From Marinoscillum sp. (GTDB lineage Bacteria; Bacteroidota; Bacteroidia; Cytophagales; Cyclobacteriaceae), in NCBI GenBank assembly GCA_024305105.1, contig JAMWZA010000033.1:1-43273 (forward strand): 43,273 nucleotides of DNA, read 5' to 3'. The translations under genes were made by a program, and so were the position numbers. Numbering within the stretch: the stretch's first letter is position 1; every line of letters starts with the position of its first letter. Positions 8,064 through 15,687 of the stretch are shown piece after piece. A model generated the notes under the pieces. It made no database searches. It was given only the letters and a program-made list of their open reading frames with translations, and was not told where the DNA came from.

Positions 8064-8306
8064 ATGAGCAAAAATACTTCTATATCATTGGGTGATTACT
8101 TTGATGAGTTTGTGCAGCAGAGCGTTTCAGAAGGCAGATTTAAAAACGCTAGTGAAGTTATTCGTGCCGGACTCAGGCTTTTAGAAGAAGAAGAAAATAA
8201 AGTAATCGCCTTGAAAAATGCCATCAAAGAAGGATTGAATAGTCCCAAAGTAGAAAATTTTGACTTTGATGAACATCTGGTGAAGCTGAAAAACAGTAAA
8301 AAATAA
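8064..8306 (+). CDS. parD: ParD-family antitoxin (type II toxin-antitoxin)
   Basis: This 80-residue protein has an N-terminal ribbon-helix-helix DNA-binding domain (TSISLGDYFDEFVQQSV, then a helix ending SEVIRAGLRLLEEEE). The charged, flexible C-terminal tail would wrap and neutralise the ParE toxin. Length and the RFKNASEVIRAGLRLLE motif match the CC2985-type ParD family. It starts 23 bases after a palindromic operator and 3 bases separate it from the toxin gene, the usual autorepressed antitoxin-first operon. The pair sits between an intact trmN6 and a fragment of trmN6, so it was probably acquired. Confidence 0.9.
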   Translation: MSKNTSISLGDYFDEFVQQSVSEGRFKNASEVIRAGLRLLEEEENKVIALKNAIKEGLNSPKVENFDFDEHLVKLKNSKK

Positions 8307-8309
8307 CGT

Positions 8310-8612
8310 ATGGCTAAACTCACCTGGAGACAAGAAGCCATCAATGACTTATCTGATATTTGGAAGTATACCGTTGATGTTTGGTCAGAAAATCAAGCCG
8401 ATAAATACTACGAAACATTAAAACTAACTTGTCAGGAAATATCTCGCGATCCCACTATAGGAAAAGATTACGCAGAAGTTAGTGAGAATTTAAAGGCTTA
8501 CAGAATTAACAAACACCTCATTTTTTACCACCTAGTCTCTGCAGATGAAATTGAAATTATCAGGATTCTGCATGAACGAATGGATTTGAAAAATCAATTA
8601 AAATCCTTCTAA
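8310..8612 (+). CDS. parE: ParE-family toxin (type II toxin-antitoxin)
   Basis: This 100-residue protein belongs to the RelE/ParE superfamily. The N-terminal helical hairpin (LTWRQEAINDLSDIWKYTV) and the C-terminal sheet with YRINKHLIFYHL and IEIIRILHERMD are the typical ParE pattern. Family members characterised to date inhibit DNA gyrase; whether this one does is inference. The key C-terminal arginine region (ILHERMD) is kept, so the toxin is probably active. It follows parD by 3 bases and shares its promoter. Confidence 0.9.
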   Translation: MAKLTWRQEAINDLSDIWKYTVDVWSENQADKYYETLKLTCQEISRDPTIGKDYAEVSENLKAYRINKHLIFYHLVSADEIEIIRILHERMDLKNQLKSF

Positions 8613-8657
8613 CAACAATAGTCTGCAATAGCTCTTCAAGACACAGCTCTTCCAGAC

Positions 8658-8696
8658 TTGTAATCCGAAAGTACGAGTAAAAGGATTTCCAATCCG
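8658..8696. repeat. REP-like double hairpin (copy 3)
   Basis: It matches 3885-3923 at 37 of 39 bases, including the second hairpin GGATT-tcc-AATCC. The left arm of the first hairpin is degraded here (AGACTT instead of GGATTT). It lies between parE and the 3' end of trmN6. Confidence 0.6.
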
Positions 8697-8713
8697 GATA
8701 TCTTCCTTACCCC

Positions 8714-9427
8714 TCACAAATGCAAGTAATACCCCTTCAGCAGCTCCACAAAGTCTGCCGTGTAGTCTTTTGAAGGATTCTTAATCACCAGCACAGATTT
8801 TTCAGTTTCAACCTGTTCCCAACCGTATCCAACAATCGTTCGAAACGGCATAGAACCCGGTGAATTAAACACCGTAAGTTCACTTTGTGCAAACAGCCCT
8901 TTATCTGCTGCCTCTGCTCTAAACGCCATCGCTTCCCGTGGTGGGTACAGGACAAATGCACTCCCCTGACCGGTCATGTGCTTATCTATCGCTTCAGCCA
9001 AATCACTCTGAGAGAGTGTCTGGTCATGTCGGGCCTGATTGATACTCGCTGTGGGTGATGCCAGTGACTCTGTAAAAAACGGTGGGTTGGAAATGAGTAG
9101 ATCGTAACCTTCTGCAGCTGGCAAATCCTGCACCTTGCTTTGGATTAGATTTAACCGATCCTGCCAGGGGCTTTCCCGAAAATTCCCTTGTGCTTGTTTG
9201 GCGGCTGATTCATTGAGCTCCACCGCATCAATGAGCGCCTCGTCATGTTCCTGCGCCATCATCAGTGAAAGCAAGCCTGTTCCAGCACCAATATCCAGCG
9301 CACGTTTCGGTGCAGAACTCTTCCTTGCCACCCAGGCACCGAGGATGCATCCATCGGTGGTCACCTTCATGGCCGTTTGTCCCTGATCGATTTTGAATTG
9401 CTTGAACTGAAAGTAGGTATTTGGCAT
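8714..9427 (-). CDS. trmN6: tRNA1(Val) (adenine(37)-N6)-methyltransferase
   Basis: This SAM-dependent enzyme of the YfiC/TrmN6 family makes m6A37 in tRNA1(Val). With the ATG at 9427 the protein is 237 residues and begins with FQFKQFKIDQGQTAMKVTTD, the conserved N-terminus of the family. An in-frame ATG at 9469 would add 14 unconserved residues, so I prefer the shorter form. The SAM-binding loop is DIGAGTG at 45-51 and the catalytic NPPF is at 114-117. The last ~32 residues are duplicated as a remnant at 7925-8020. The gene stands alone, convergent with parDE. Confidence 0.92.
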   Translation of the reverse strand: MPNTYFQFKQFKIDQGQTAMKVTTDGCILGAWVARKSSAPKRALDIGAGTGLLSLMMAQEHDEALIDAVELNESAAKQAQGNFRESPWQDRLNLIQSKVQDLPAAEGYDLLISNPPFFTESLASPTASINQARHDQTLSQSDLAEAIDKHMTGQGSAFVLYPPREAMAFRAEAADKGLFAQSELTVFNSPGSMPFRTIVGYGWEQVETEKSVLVIKNPSKDYTADFVELLKGYYLHL

Positions 9428-9551
9428 AATCGGAATCACTTCACCCCACAAAATTGGCAAACTCCCCAAGAATTAGGGCATTCACCACATTGATTCTTTA
9501 GAAAATAGGTCTGTGCTGCATTTTGGTAGCCTAGTTAAACGAACCAACATA

Positions 9552-10016
9552 ATGAAACACTTGATCACCATGAGTTTAGTTATTGGTCCTTTGCTGCTCT
9601 GCGGGCAAGAAATCGACCAGAACACATTAGCTGTAGGAGGACATTCCCAAACAGCTGCCAGCATTAGTCTGGACTGGACCATCGGCCAAAACATTTCTAC
9701 CACTGGAGCAAATAATGGCAACAGTCTGGTATCCGGTCTACACCAGCCTACGATAATCACTGAAATCTTAACCGTTTTAAAAACAGAGAATCCGGAGATT
9801 CAGATTTTCCCAAACCCGGTAGTAGAAACACTCCAGGTGGAAATTTCATCGAATGAGGAATTGACGTTATCACTGATGGATCTCAATGGACGCGAGGTTC
9901 TGTCCGGTCACCAAAAGTCACTCAACCTCACTGAGCTGTCCGATGGCGTGTATGTGTTGCACATCCGCCACGGAAACTACTCTTCTAAACACAAAATCAT
10001 CAAACAAAACCACTAA
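9552..10016 (+). CDS. Small type IX secretion (T9SS) sorting-domain protein
   Basis: This 154-residue secreted protein starts at the ATG at 9552, giving signal peptide MKHLITMSLVIGPLLLCGQ. An upstream in-frame codon at 9513 would put 13 polar residues before the signal peptide and is unlikely. Residues ~80-154 form a T9SS type A sorting domain: IQIFPNPVVETLQVEI, LMDLNGREVLSG, LSDGVYVLHIRHG and a lysine-rich end. The mature part before it is only ~60 residues (VGGHSQTAASISLDWTIGQN) and has no known catalytic domain. The next gene starts 3 bases after its stop, so the two are co-transcribed. It may be an accessory or anchor partner of the large surface protein. Confidence 0.85.
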   Translation: MKHLITMSLVIGPLLLCGQEIDQNTLAVGGHSQTAASISLDWTIGQNISTTGANNGNSLVSGLHQPTIITEILTVLKTENPEIQIFPNPVVETLQVEISSNEELTLSLMDLNGREVLSGHQKSLNLTELSDGVYVLHIRHGNYSSKHKIIKQNH

Positions 10017-10019
10017 CTA

Positions 10020-13000
10020 ATGAGATATCTATACTTAAGTTTAACACTGATCTTCAGTATCAGCAGCACCCTGGCGCAGACACCGAAACACCTTGACTAT
10101 CAGGGTATTTTGAGAGACGAATCTGGAGAACCCATTGCCAACCAGGCAGTCACTGCTCAGTTCAGCATTCTGGAAGGAAGCACTACTGGAGCCGTCGTTT
10201 ACACCGAAGAGCAATCGCTCACCTCTAATGCATACGGCCTCATTCAAACTAAAATAGGCAGTGAATCAGCTGCTTCTTTTGCAACTGTTGACTGGAGTCA
10301 GTCCCATTTCATCAAAGTAGAAGTGGACCTGGGTAGTGGACTTCAGGACTTTGGTACGTCTGAGCTTTCTTCAGTGCCTTACGCCTTGTATGGTGAAGAT
10401 GATGATTCCGACCCAACCAATGAAATTCAAAATCTTTCTATAGCGGATCATTCGCTTTCACTGAGTAATTCTGACGAAAACGTGGATTTGAGTTCCTATC
10501 TGGACAATACCGATGATCAGGAGTTGAGCCTATCAGGAAGCGAACTATCAATTAGCGGTGGAAATGCAGTGGATCTGGGTGTGCTTGGAGCAAACACTGA
10601 CGAACAAACACTTTCCGTAGATGGCACAGAGCTAAGCATTTCTGATGGAAACACCGTGGATCTTTCCTCCTTACAGGACGGTACAGGTACTGATGCTCAG
10701 GAGCTTACTTTAACTGGCAGTGACCTGAGCATCAGCGGAGGCAACACCGTAGACCTGTCTACACTGAGCAGCGAAACAGGCACCGATGATCAAAGTCTAA
10801 CTTTAACCAATAATACCCTAAGCCTGGAAGATGGCGGAGAAGTGGATTTGTCTGCTTATTTGGACAACACCGACACACAACTTACAGAAGAGGAGGTAGA
10901 TGCATTTGTGGACAACAATGGCTACCTGACTGCAGAAACCGATGATCAGGCCATTTCATTGACAGACAACACATTGTCACTGGAAGATGGTGGCACTGTC
11001 GATCTATCTGGTTATTTGGATAACACCGACACACAGCTTACAGAAGAGCAGGTTGATGCTTTTGTAGACAACAATGGCTACCTCACTACAGAAACGGACG
11101 ATCAGGCCATTTCATTGACAGACAACACATTGACATTGGAAGATGGTGGCACTGTCGATCTATCTGGTTATTTAGACAATACAGACACGCAGCTTACTGA
11201 AGAGCAGGTTGATGCCTTTGTAGACAACAATGGCTACCTGACCGCAGAAACGGACGATCAGGCCATTTCACTCACAGACAACACTTTGACGCTGGAAGAT
11301 GGTGGCACTGTCGATCTATCTGGTTATTTGGACAACACCGATGCACAAACGTTAGACCTCAATGTGGACAATTACCTTTCGATTCAGAACGGTGGAACTG
11401 ATGTTGACCTCAATAGGTTTTTAGACAATACAGATGATCAATCTCTGACCCTTGACGGAACTACGTTGACTCTTGAAAACGGCGGAAGTGTGGACCTGTC
11501 GCCTTATGCTGGTCAGAACACAGATAGTCAGCAGCTCACACTTGCAGATGATGAATTAGCTCTTCAGAATGGAGGAACGGTAGACCTATCTGGTTATTTA
11601 GACAATACTGATGCGCAAACATTAGACTTAAATGTAGACAACATGCTATCGATTCAGAATGGTGGTGCTGACATTGATCTTAATAGATTCCTGGACAACA
11701 CAGATAATCAAGCATTAACACTTGATGAAACTACCCTGACATTGGAAGATGGCGGCTCAGTAGATCTTACTACTTTTCTGGATAATTCGGATGAGCAGAC
11801 CCTTGCAGAAGTATTAAGTCAGGGAGCAGATGCCAATGCCACAGCCATCACCAACCTGGCAGATCCGACTAGTGATCAGGATGCAGCAACTAAAGCGTAT
11901 GTGGACACCCAGCTGGCAGCACAAACTGACTACAACGAAGATGGAAACATTAATTTGGAAGTTTTGACAGAAAGTGAAGCATTAGACATCAACTATGACC
12001 TTGGTGCAGGGGACAGCCCATCAGGAAAAAATTCCAAAGTGGGCCAATCCTTCAGACCAACTGTCTCTGGTATCCTCACCAAACTAGAATCTGAAATAGT
12101 ATTCCCTTCAACGGCAACTACTACGTTCAAGCTATACGAAGGAGCTGGATACGGAGGAACAGAACTCTACAGCCAAACCTACAACCCTCCCGGCACCAGC
12201 CGTCAGGACATATTGATCACCTTCAATGAAGAAATAGAACTGACAGCCAATAGTACCTATACCTGGGCAATGGAGGGCACCGACATCCAGTTGGTACTAA
12301 ATGTGGGCAACCCGTACAGCGCAGGTACTGCTTACTATACCCATGCCAATGGACAATGGGACGTGACCATGATGAAAACCCACATGCGTTATCGCAATAC
12401 GCCTGAAACCATGATCTCAGCCAACGATAAGTCTGTCGGGATCGGAACAGACACGCCTGATGCTAGCGCCGCTCTGGAAGTATCTTCTACTGACAAAGGG
12501 TTGCTTATTCCCAGAATGACCACCGCAGAAAGAGACGCTATATCTTCACCCGCTGATGGTTTAATGATTTACAATACAGAGAATAATGAATACAACTATT
12601 ATGATGGCACGACCTGGAGCATGGTAGGTGGGAGCTCTGGTTTTACTACCATCTCCAATATTACTTCTAATAGTAACGGCACATTAGCTACAGATGACTT
12701 CCTCTTTGGTAGTCCATCTTTAAATGATGATGGAAATACAGATCACGACAAGCGAATGTTTTTTGACAAAAGCAATGGAGCTTTTAGAGCTGGAGTGGCA
12801 AATGGCGATGAATGGAATAGCAATAATATTGGATATGGTTCAATAGCCTTTGGAAATGTTAATGAGGCAAGTGGTAACGCCTCTACAGCTTTTGGTAGTG
12901 AAAATACTGCAAGTGGATTCATCTCTACGGCGTTTGGAGGTTCCAATACCGCAAGTGGTTTTAACTCTACAACATTTGGATCAGCAAATGAGGCTAGTGG

Positions 13001-13412
13001 TAATTACTCAACCGCTTTTGGACGTTTTACTACTGCACATTCTATGTCTGAAGTTACAATTGGTCATCACAATACATCGTATACACCCGTGGATGTCAGT
13101 AGTTGGAATTTAACCGATAGACTTTTTGTCATAGGAAATGGTACCGGGCATAGTGCAAAATCAGACGCCCTAATTGTCTACAAAAATGGTAACGCCGGCC
13201 TAAATGGGAATTTAGCTATAGGCAAAAGCACTGCTCCAGATGCAAGTTCTGCCTTGGAAGTGAGCTCTACGACTGGTGGCCTATTAATGCCACGAATGAC
13301 AACTACTGAAAGAGATGCAATTTCTTCTCCTGCTGATGGTTTGATGATTTACAATACGACTACAGGCAAGTTTGAAGGAAGAGCAAGTGGTGCATGGGTA
13401 CAGTTGCACTAA
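10020..13412 (+). CDS. Large repetitive secreted protein with YadA-like head repeats
   Basis: This 1130-residue protein starts with signal peptide MRYLYLSLTLIFSISSTLAQ. Residues ~135-600 are a chain of short beta repeats of the form LTLENGGxVDLSxYLDNTD. Three nearly identical 52-residue units (TDTQLTEEQVDAFVDNNGYL) are included. A phage-fibre-like motif, DQDAATKAYVD, follows near 620. A beta-sandwich-like region spans ~640-800. Two copies of the ALEVSS...MTTAERDAISSPADGLMIY module (near 815 and 1075) flank 14-residue YadA/Hia-type head repeats (ASGNASTAFGSENTASGF) at ~940-1010. It has no T9SS domain of its own. It is probably an elongated surface fibre or adhesin; the exact role is unknown. 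Aspartate-rich repeats may bind calcium. Strong terminators follow. Confidence 0.75.
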   Translation: MRYLYLSLTLIFSISSTLAQTPKHLDYQGILRDESGEPIANQAVTAQFSILEGSTTGAVVYTEEQSLTSNAYGLIQTKIGSESAASFATVDWSQSHFIKVEVDLGSGLQDFGTSELSSVPYALYGEDDDSDPTNEIQNLSIADHSLSLSNSDENVDLSSYLDNTDDQELSLSGSELSISGGNAVDLGVLGANTDEQTLSVDGTELSISDGNTVDLSSLQDGTGTDAQELTLTGSDLSISGGNTVDLSTLSSETGTDDQSLTLTNNTLSLEDGGEVDLSAYLDNTDTQLTEEEVDAFVDNNGYLTAETDDQAISLTDNTLSLEDGGTVDLSGYLDNTDTQLTEEQVDAFVDNNGYLTTETDDQAISLTDNTLTLEDGGTVDLSGYLDNTDTQLTEEQVDAFVDNNGYLTAETDDQAISLTDNTLTLEDGGTVDLSGYLDNTDAQTLDLNVDNYLSIQNGGTDVDLNRFLDNTDDQSLTLDGTTLTLENGGSVDLSPYAGQNTDSQQLTLADDELALQNGGTVDLSGYLDNTDAQTLDLNVDNMLSIQNGGADIDLNRFLDNTDNQALTLDETTLTLEDGGSVDLTTFLDNSDEQTLAEVLSQGADANATAITNLADPTSDQDAATKAYVDTQLAAQTDYNEDGNINLEVLTESEALDINYDLGAGDSPSGKNSKVGQSFRPTVSGILTKLESEIVFPSTATTTFKLYEGAGYGGTELYSQTYNPPGTSRQDILITFNEEIELTANSTYTWAMEGTDIQLVLNVGNPYSAGTAYYTHANGQWDVTMMKTHMRYRNTPETMISANDKSVGIGTDTPDASAALEVSSTDKGLLIPRMTTAERDAISSPADGLMIYNTENNEYNYYDGTTWSMVGGSSGFTTISNITSNSNGTLATDDFLFGSPSLNDDGNTDHDKRMFFDKSNGAFRAGVANGDEWNSNNIGYGSIAFGNVNEASGNASTAFGSENTASGFISTAFGGSNTASGFNSTTFGSANEASGNYSTAFGRFTTAHSMSEVTIGHHNTSYTPVDVSSWNLTDRLFVIGNGTGHSAKSDALIVYKNGNAGLNGNLAIGKSTAPDASSALEVSSTTGGLLMPRMTTTERDAISSPADGLMIYNTTTGKFEGRASGAWVQLH
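10861..11328 (+). repeat. Three 156-bp in-frame tandem repeats
   Basis: Units 10861-11016, 11017-11172 and 11173-11328 are each exactly 156 bases (52 codons), with long stretches of identical DNA such as GGTGGCACTGTCGATCTATC. The high DNA identity compared with the more diverged repeats on either side suggests recent expansion and a likely site of length variation. Confidence 0.85.
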
Positions 13413-13470
13413 GCAAATAAAAGCCATACTGGTTAAGCGAAAGTAATACACCTCTTCACCGCAATCTGTA

Positions 13471-13500
13471 AGCCGGCGGTTAGCCGCCGGCTTTATTTGA
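13471..13500 (+). terminator. Rho-independent terminator 1 after the surface-protein gene
   Basis: AAGCCGGCGG (13471-13480), loop TTAG, and CCGCCGGCTT (13485-13494) form a perfect 10-bp G/C-rich stem followed by TTATTTG. It lies about 60 bases after the stop of the preceding gene. Confidence 0.85.
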
Positions 13501-13520
13501 AAATTTTATGCTGGTTGGGG

Positions 13521-13553
13521 CCGGCTGCTGAAAAGCAGTCGGCTTATTTTTCT
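13521..13553 (+). terminator. Rho-independent terminator 2 (tandem)
   Basis: GCCGGCTGCT, loop GAAA, and AGCAGTCGGC form a 10-bp stem with one G-T pair, followed by TTATTTTTC. It lies 26 bases after terminator 1, giving a double stop before the kinase gene. Confidence 0.8.
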
Positions 13554-13694
13554 TGAGGCGTATTTGAGTCAATTGGTCGAAACTATTAGGACATTAAGGT
13601 TCAACCACTATAGTTTTAATCCCACCAATTCAGCTAAACACCCCAAGCTTTTTACGCTGGTCTTCCAACGTCAGAAGCACATTCACCTTGATCA

Positions 13695-15581
13695 ATGAAG
13701 AATCATAGACCAAATTTATTAAAATCAGTATCGTGCCTGATCCTTTCTCTCATACTACTTATAAGTTGTAGTCAGGAGGAAGTGCTACCTGCTGAATTAG
13801 ATGCGGATTTATCGCTTCTTGAAATCAGACTTGACCAAACTCTGGCTTTTGGTATAGACTTCAACGTAGATACACTCAAAGCAATCCAATCTACCGCTCG
13901 CAATCTGCAAAGTGAAAAATCAGCAGTACTCGCCCAAATGATAAATGGATTGCTTGAAAGAAATGACAATGAAAAAGCCATTACACATTATCTGGGAGCC
14001 CTGGAGTTGGCAGAAACCAGTAATTACGATTTTGGTCAGGGACTGCTGTATGAGTACATCGGAAAAAAATACAAAGGAATAGGTGAGTACAACTCTGTAA
14101 GTCGGTTCTTCCACCTTTCCCTTGCCAAATGGAAATCACTGGACAATCAGCTCCGAGTGGGGCATATGTACAACCAGCTTGCTTTAGAAAGTGAACGCAA
14201 GCGCCAATTGGATTCTGCCATTTACTATTTTGAAAACGCTCGAAACATCTTCAAACAGCTCAGCCATGAAAAAAGCATTGTGGCAACTAATGAGATGTTG
14301 GCTCGATCATATGTATTCAAAGGAAAATCCGAAGACGCCATTGCTCTTGGCAAAGAGTCCATCGTTCTAGGTAAACAATTAGGAACAAAGTGGGAATCCA
14401 GCGCCCATCAGGATTTGGCCATCATTTACAATCAAGTGGGTAATCCGAAAGATGCCATTCGCCATTTTGATATCGCCTTTTCATTTCAGGATACCACACT
14501 TAGCACAAGACATTTCGCTAGATTCTTTCAGGCCAGATCCTATTTTCGACTTGGTGACATTGCCAATGCTGAACAAAATATGGATCAGGTGTTAAGGGAC
14601 ACCAAAATGGAAGAAGGGAATAACTACAAAAGGCTCAAAGCAGATATTTTTGATCTAAAAGCAACCATCAGACAACAGACTGGAAACTATGATGAAGCGA
14701 TCGACCTATTGAAACAAAAAGAACGATTACTGGGAGAAATCCATTTCAGCAACCAGCAAAGAGAAGCGACTCGTGAAGCTGGAAAATATGAGGCCTTCAG
14801 GGCAAAACAGGAATTGGAAAAGGGCAAATTAAGAGAACAGGAACAAGCTCGAATCAACATCCTGCTCACTGGTTCTGCTGCAATATTTGCTGTTTTGCTA
14901 CTAGTTATTATCGTATTCTATGTCAGAAAAAGAAAAGATGCCATCCGCATAGCATCCAAAAATGAAGTGATTAGCAAGTCCCTTTCTGAACGAGAGTCCT
15001 TATTAAAAGAAATTCATCATCGCGTAAAAAACAACCTGCAAATTATCGCCTCGCTCCTATACCTCCAATCTGGCAAGTTTGAAGACGAGGACATCAAAAA
15101 AGTACTGGAAGAAGGTCAGGGTAGAGTCCGCTCCATGGCACTCATCCATCAAAAGCTTTATGAAAACGAAGACCTAAAGAGCATTCCATTTGGGGAGTAC
15201 CTACAAGAGCTTGTATCTGAAATACGTGCTTCCTTCGGTATGGACAACATACAGCTTAACATTGAAGCCAGTAATGTCTACTTTGATGTGGACACGGCAG
15301 TCCCTCTCGGACTTATTGTGAACGAAATAGCCACCAACGCATTCAAATATGCCTTCCTGAAAAAATCTGAGGGCATGTTAAGTATTTCGCTCACTGAGGA
15401 GAATGAACAGTACGCTCTCAATGTAAAGGACAATGGAAGTGGTATCCCAGAGGAAGTTGACATTCGAAAAACAAAATCGCTCGGCCTGCGACTGGTACGC
15501 ATGCTCAGTCAGCAGCTTGAAGGGGATTTCGAGTTCAGTGTAGAAAATGGCACGGCATTCGAGCTAAAGTTTGCTGCTTAG
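13695..15581 (+). CDS. Lipoprotein-type TPR sensor histidine kinase (HisKA_2)
   Basis: This 628-residue kinase has a lipobox-like signal LLISC with C25. A periplasmic sensor of TPR repeats follows at about 60-345 (for example AITHYLGALELAETSNYDFG and DSAIYYFENARNIFKQL). One membrane helix lies near 388-412 and a short linker leads to a HisKA_2 domain. The phosphoacceptor is in EIHHRVKNNLQ, most likely H442. The HATPase domain has NEIATNAFKYAF, DNGSGIPEE and SLGLRLVRML. It is first in a cassette with a second HisKA_2 kinase and a LytTR regulator, its likely phosphorelay partner. Having both a lipobox and an inner-membrane helix is unusual; the N-terminus may instead be a plain membrane anchor. 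Its kinase core is almost identical to the next gene's. Confidence 0.88.
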   Translation: MKNHRPNLLKSVSCLILSLILLISCSQEEVLPAELDADLSLLEIRLDQTLAFGIDFNVDTLKAIQSTARNLQSEKSAVLAQMINGLLERNDNEKAITHYLGALELAETSNYDFGQGLLYEYIGKKYKGIGEYNSVSRFFHLSLAKWKSLDNQLRVGHMYNQLALESERKRQLDSAIYYFENARNIFKQLSHEKSIVATNEMLARSYVFKGKSEDAIALGKESIVLGKQLGTKWESSAHQDLAIIYNQVGNPKDAIRHFDIAFSFQDTTLSTRHFARFFQARSYFRLGDIANAEQNMDQVLRDTKMEEGNNYKRLKADIFDLKATIRQQTGNYDEAIDLLKQKERLLGEIHFSNQQREATREAGKYEAFRAKQELEKGKLREQEQARINILLTGSAAIFAVLLLVIIVFYVRKRKDAIRIASKNEVISKSLSERESLLKEIHHRVKNNLQIIASLLYLQSGKFEDEDIKKVLEEGQGRVRSMALIHQKLYENEDLKSIPFGEYLQELVSEIRASFGMDNIQLNIEASNVYFDVDTAVPLGLIVNEIATNAFKYAFLKKSEGMLSISLTEENEQYALNVKDNGSGIPEEVDIRKTKSLGLRLVRMLSQQLEGDFEFSVENGTAFELKFAA

Positions 15582-15687
15582 CGCGTTCCCCACAAAAATG
15601 ACAGGTTTCACCACATTTACCTTTCATTAGGCAACTATTGTCGCTAATCTTATACTTAGTTTTTTTTATCACACTCACTACTCATTC

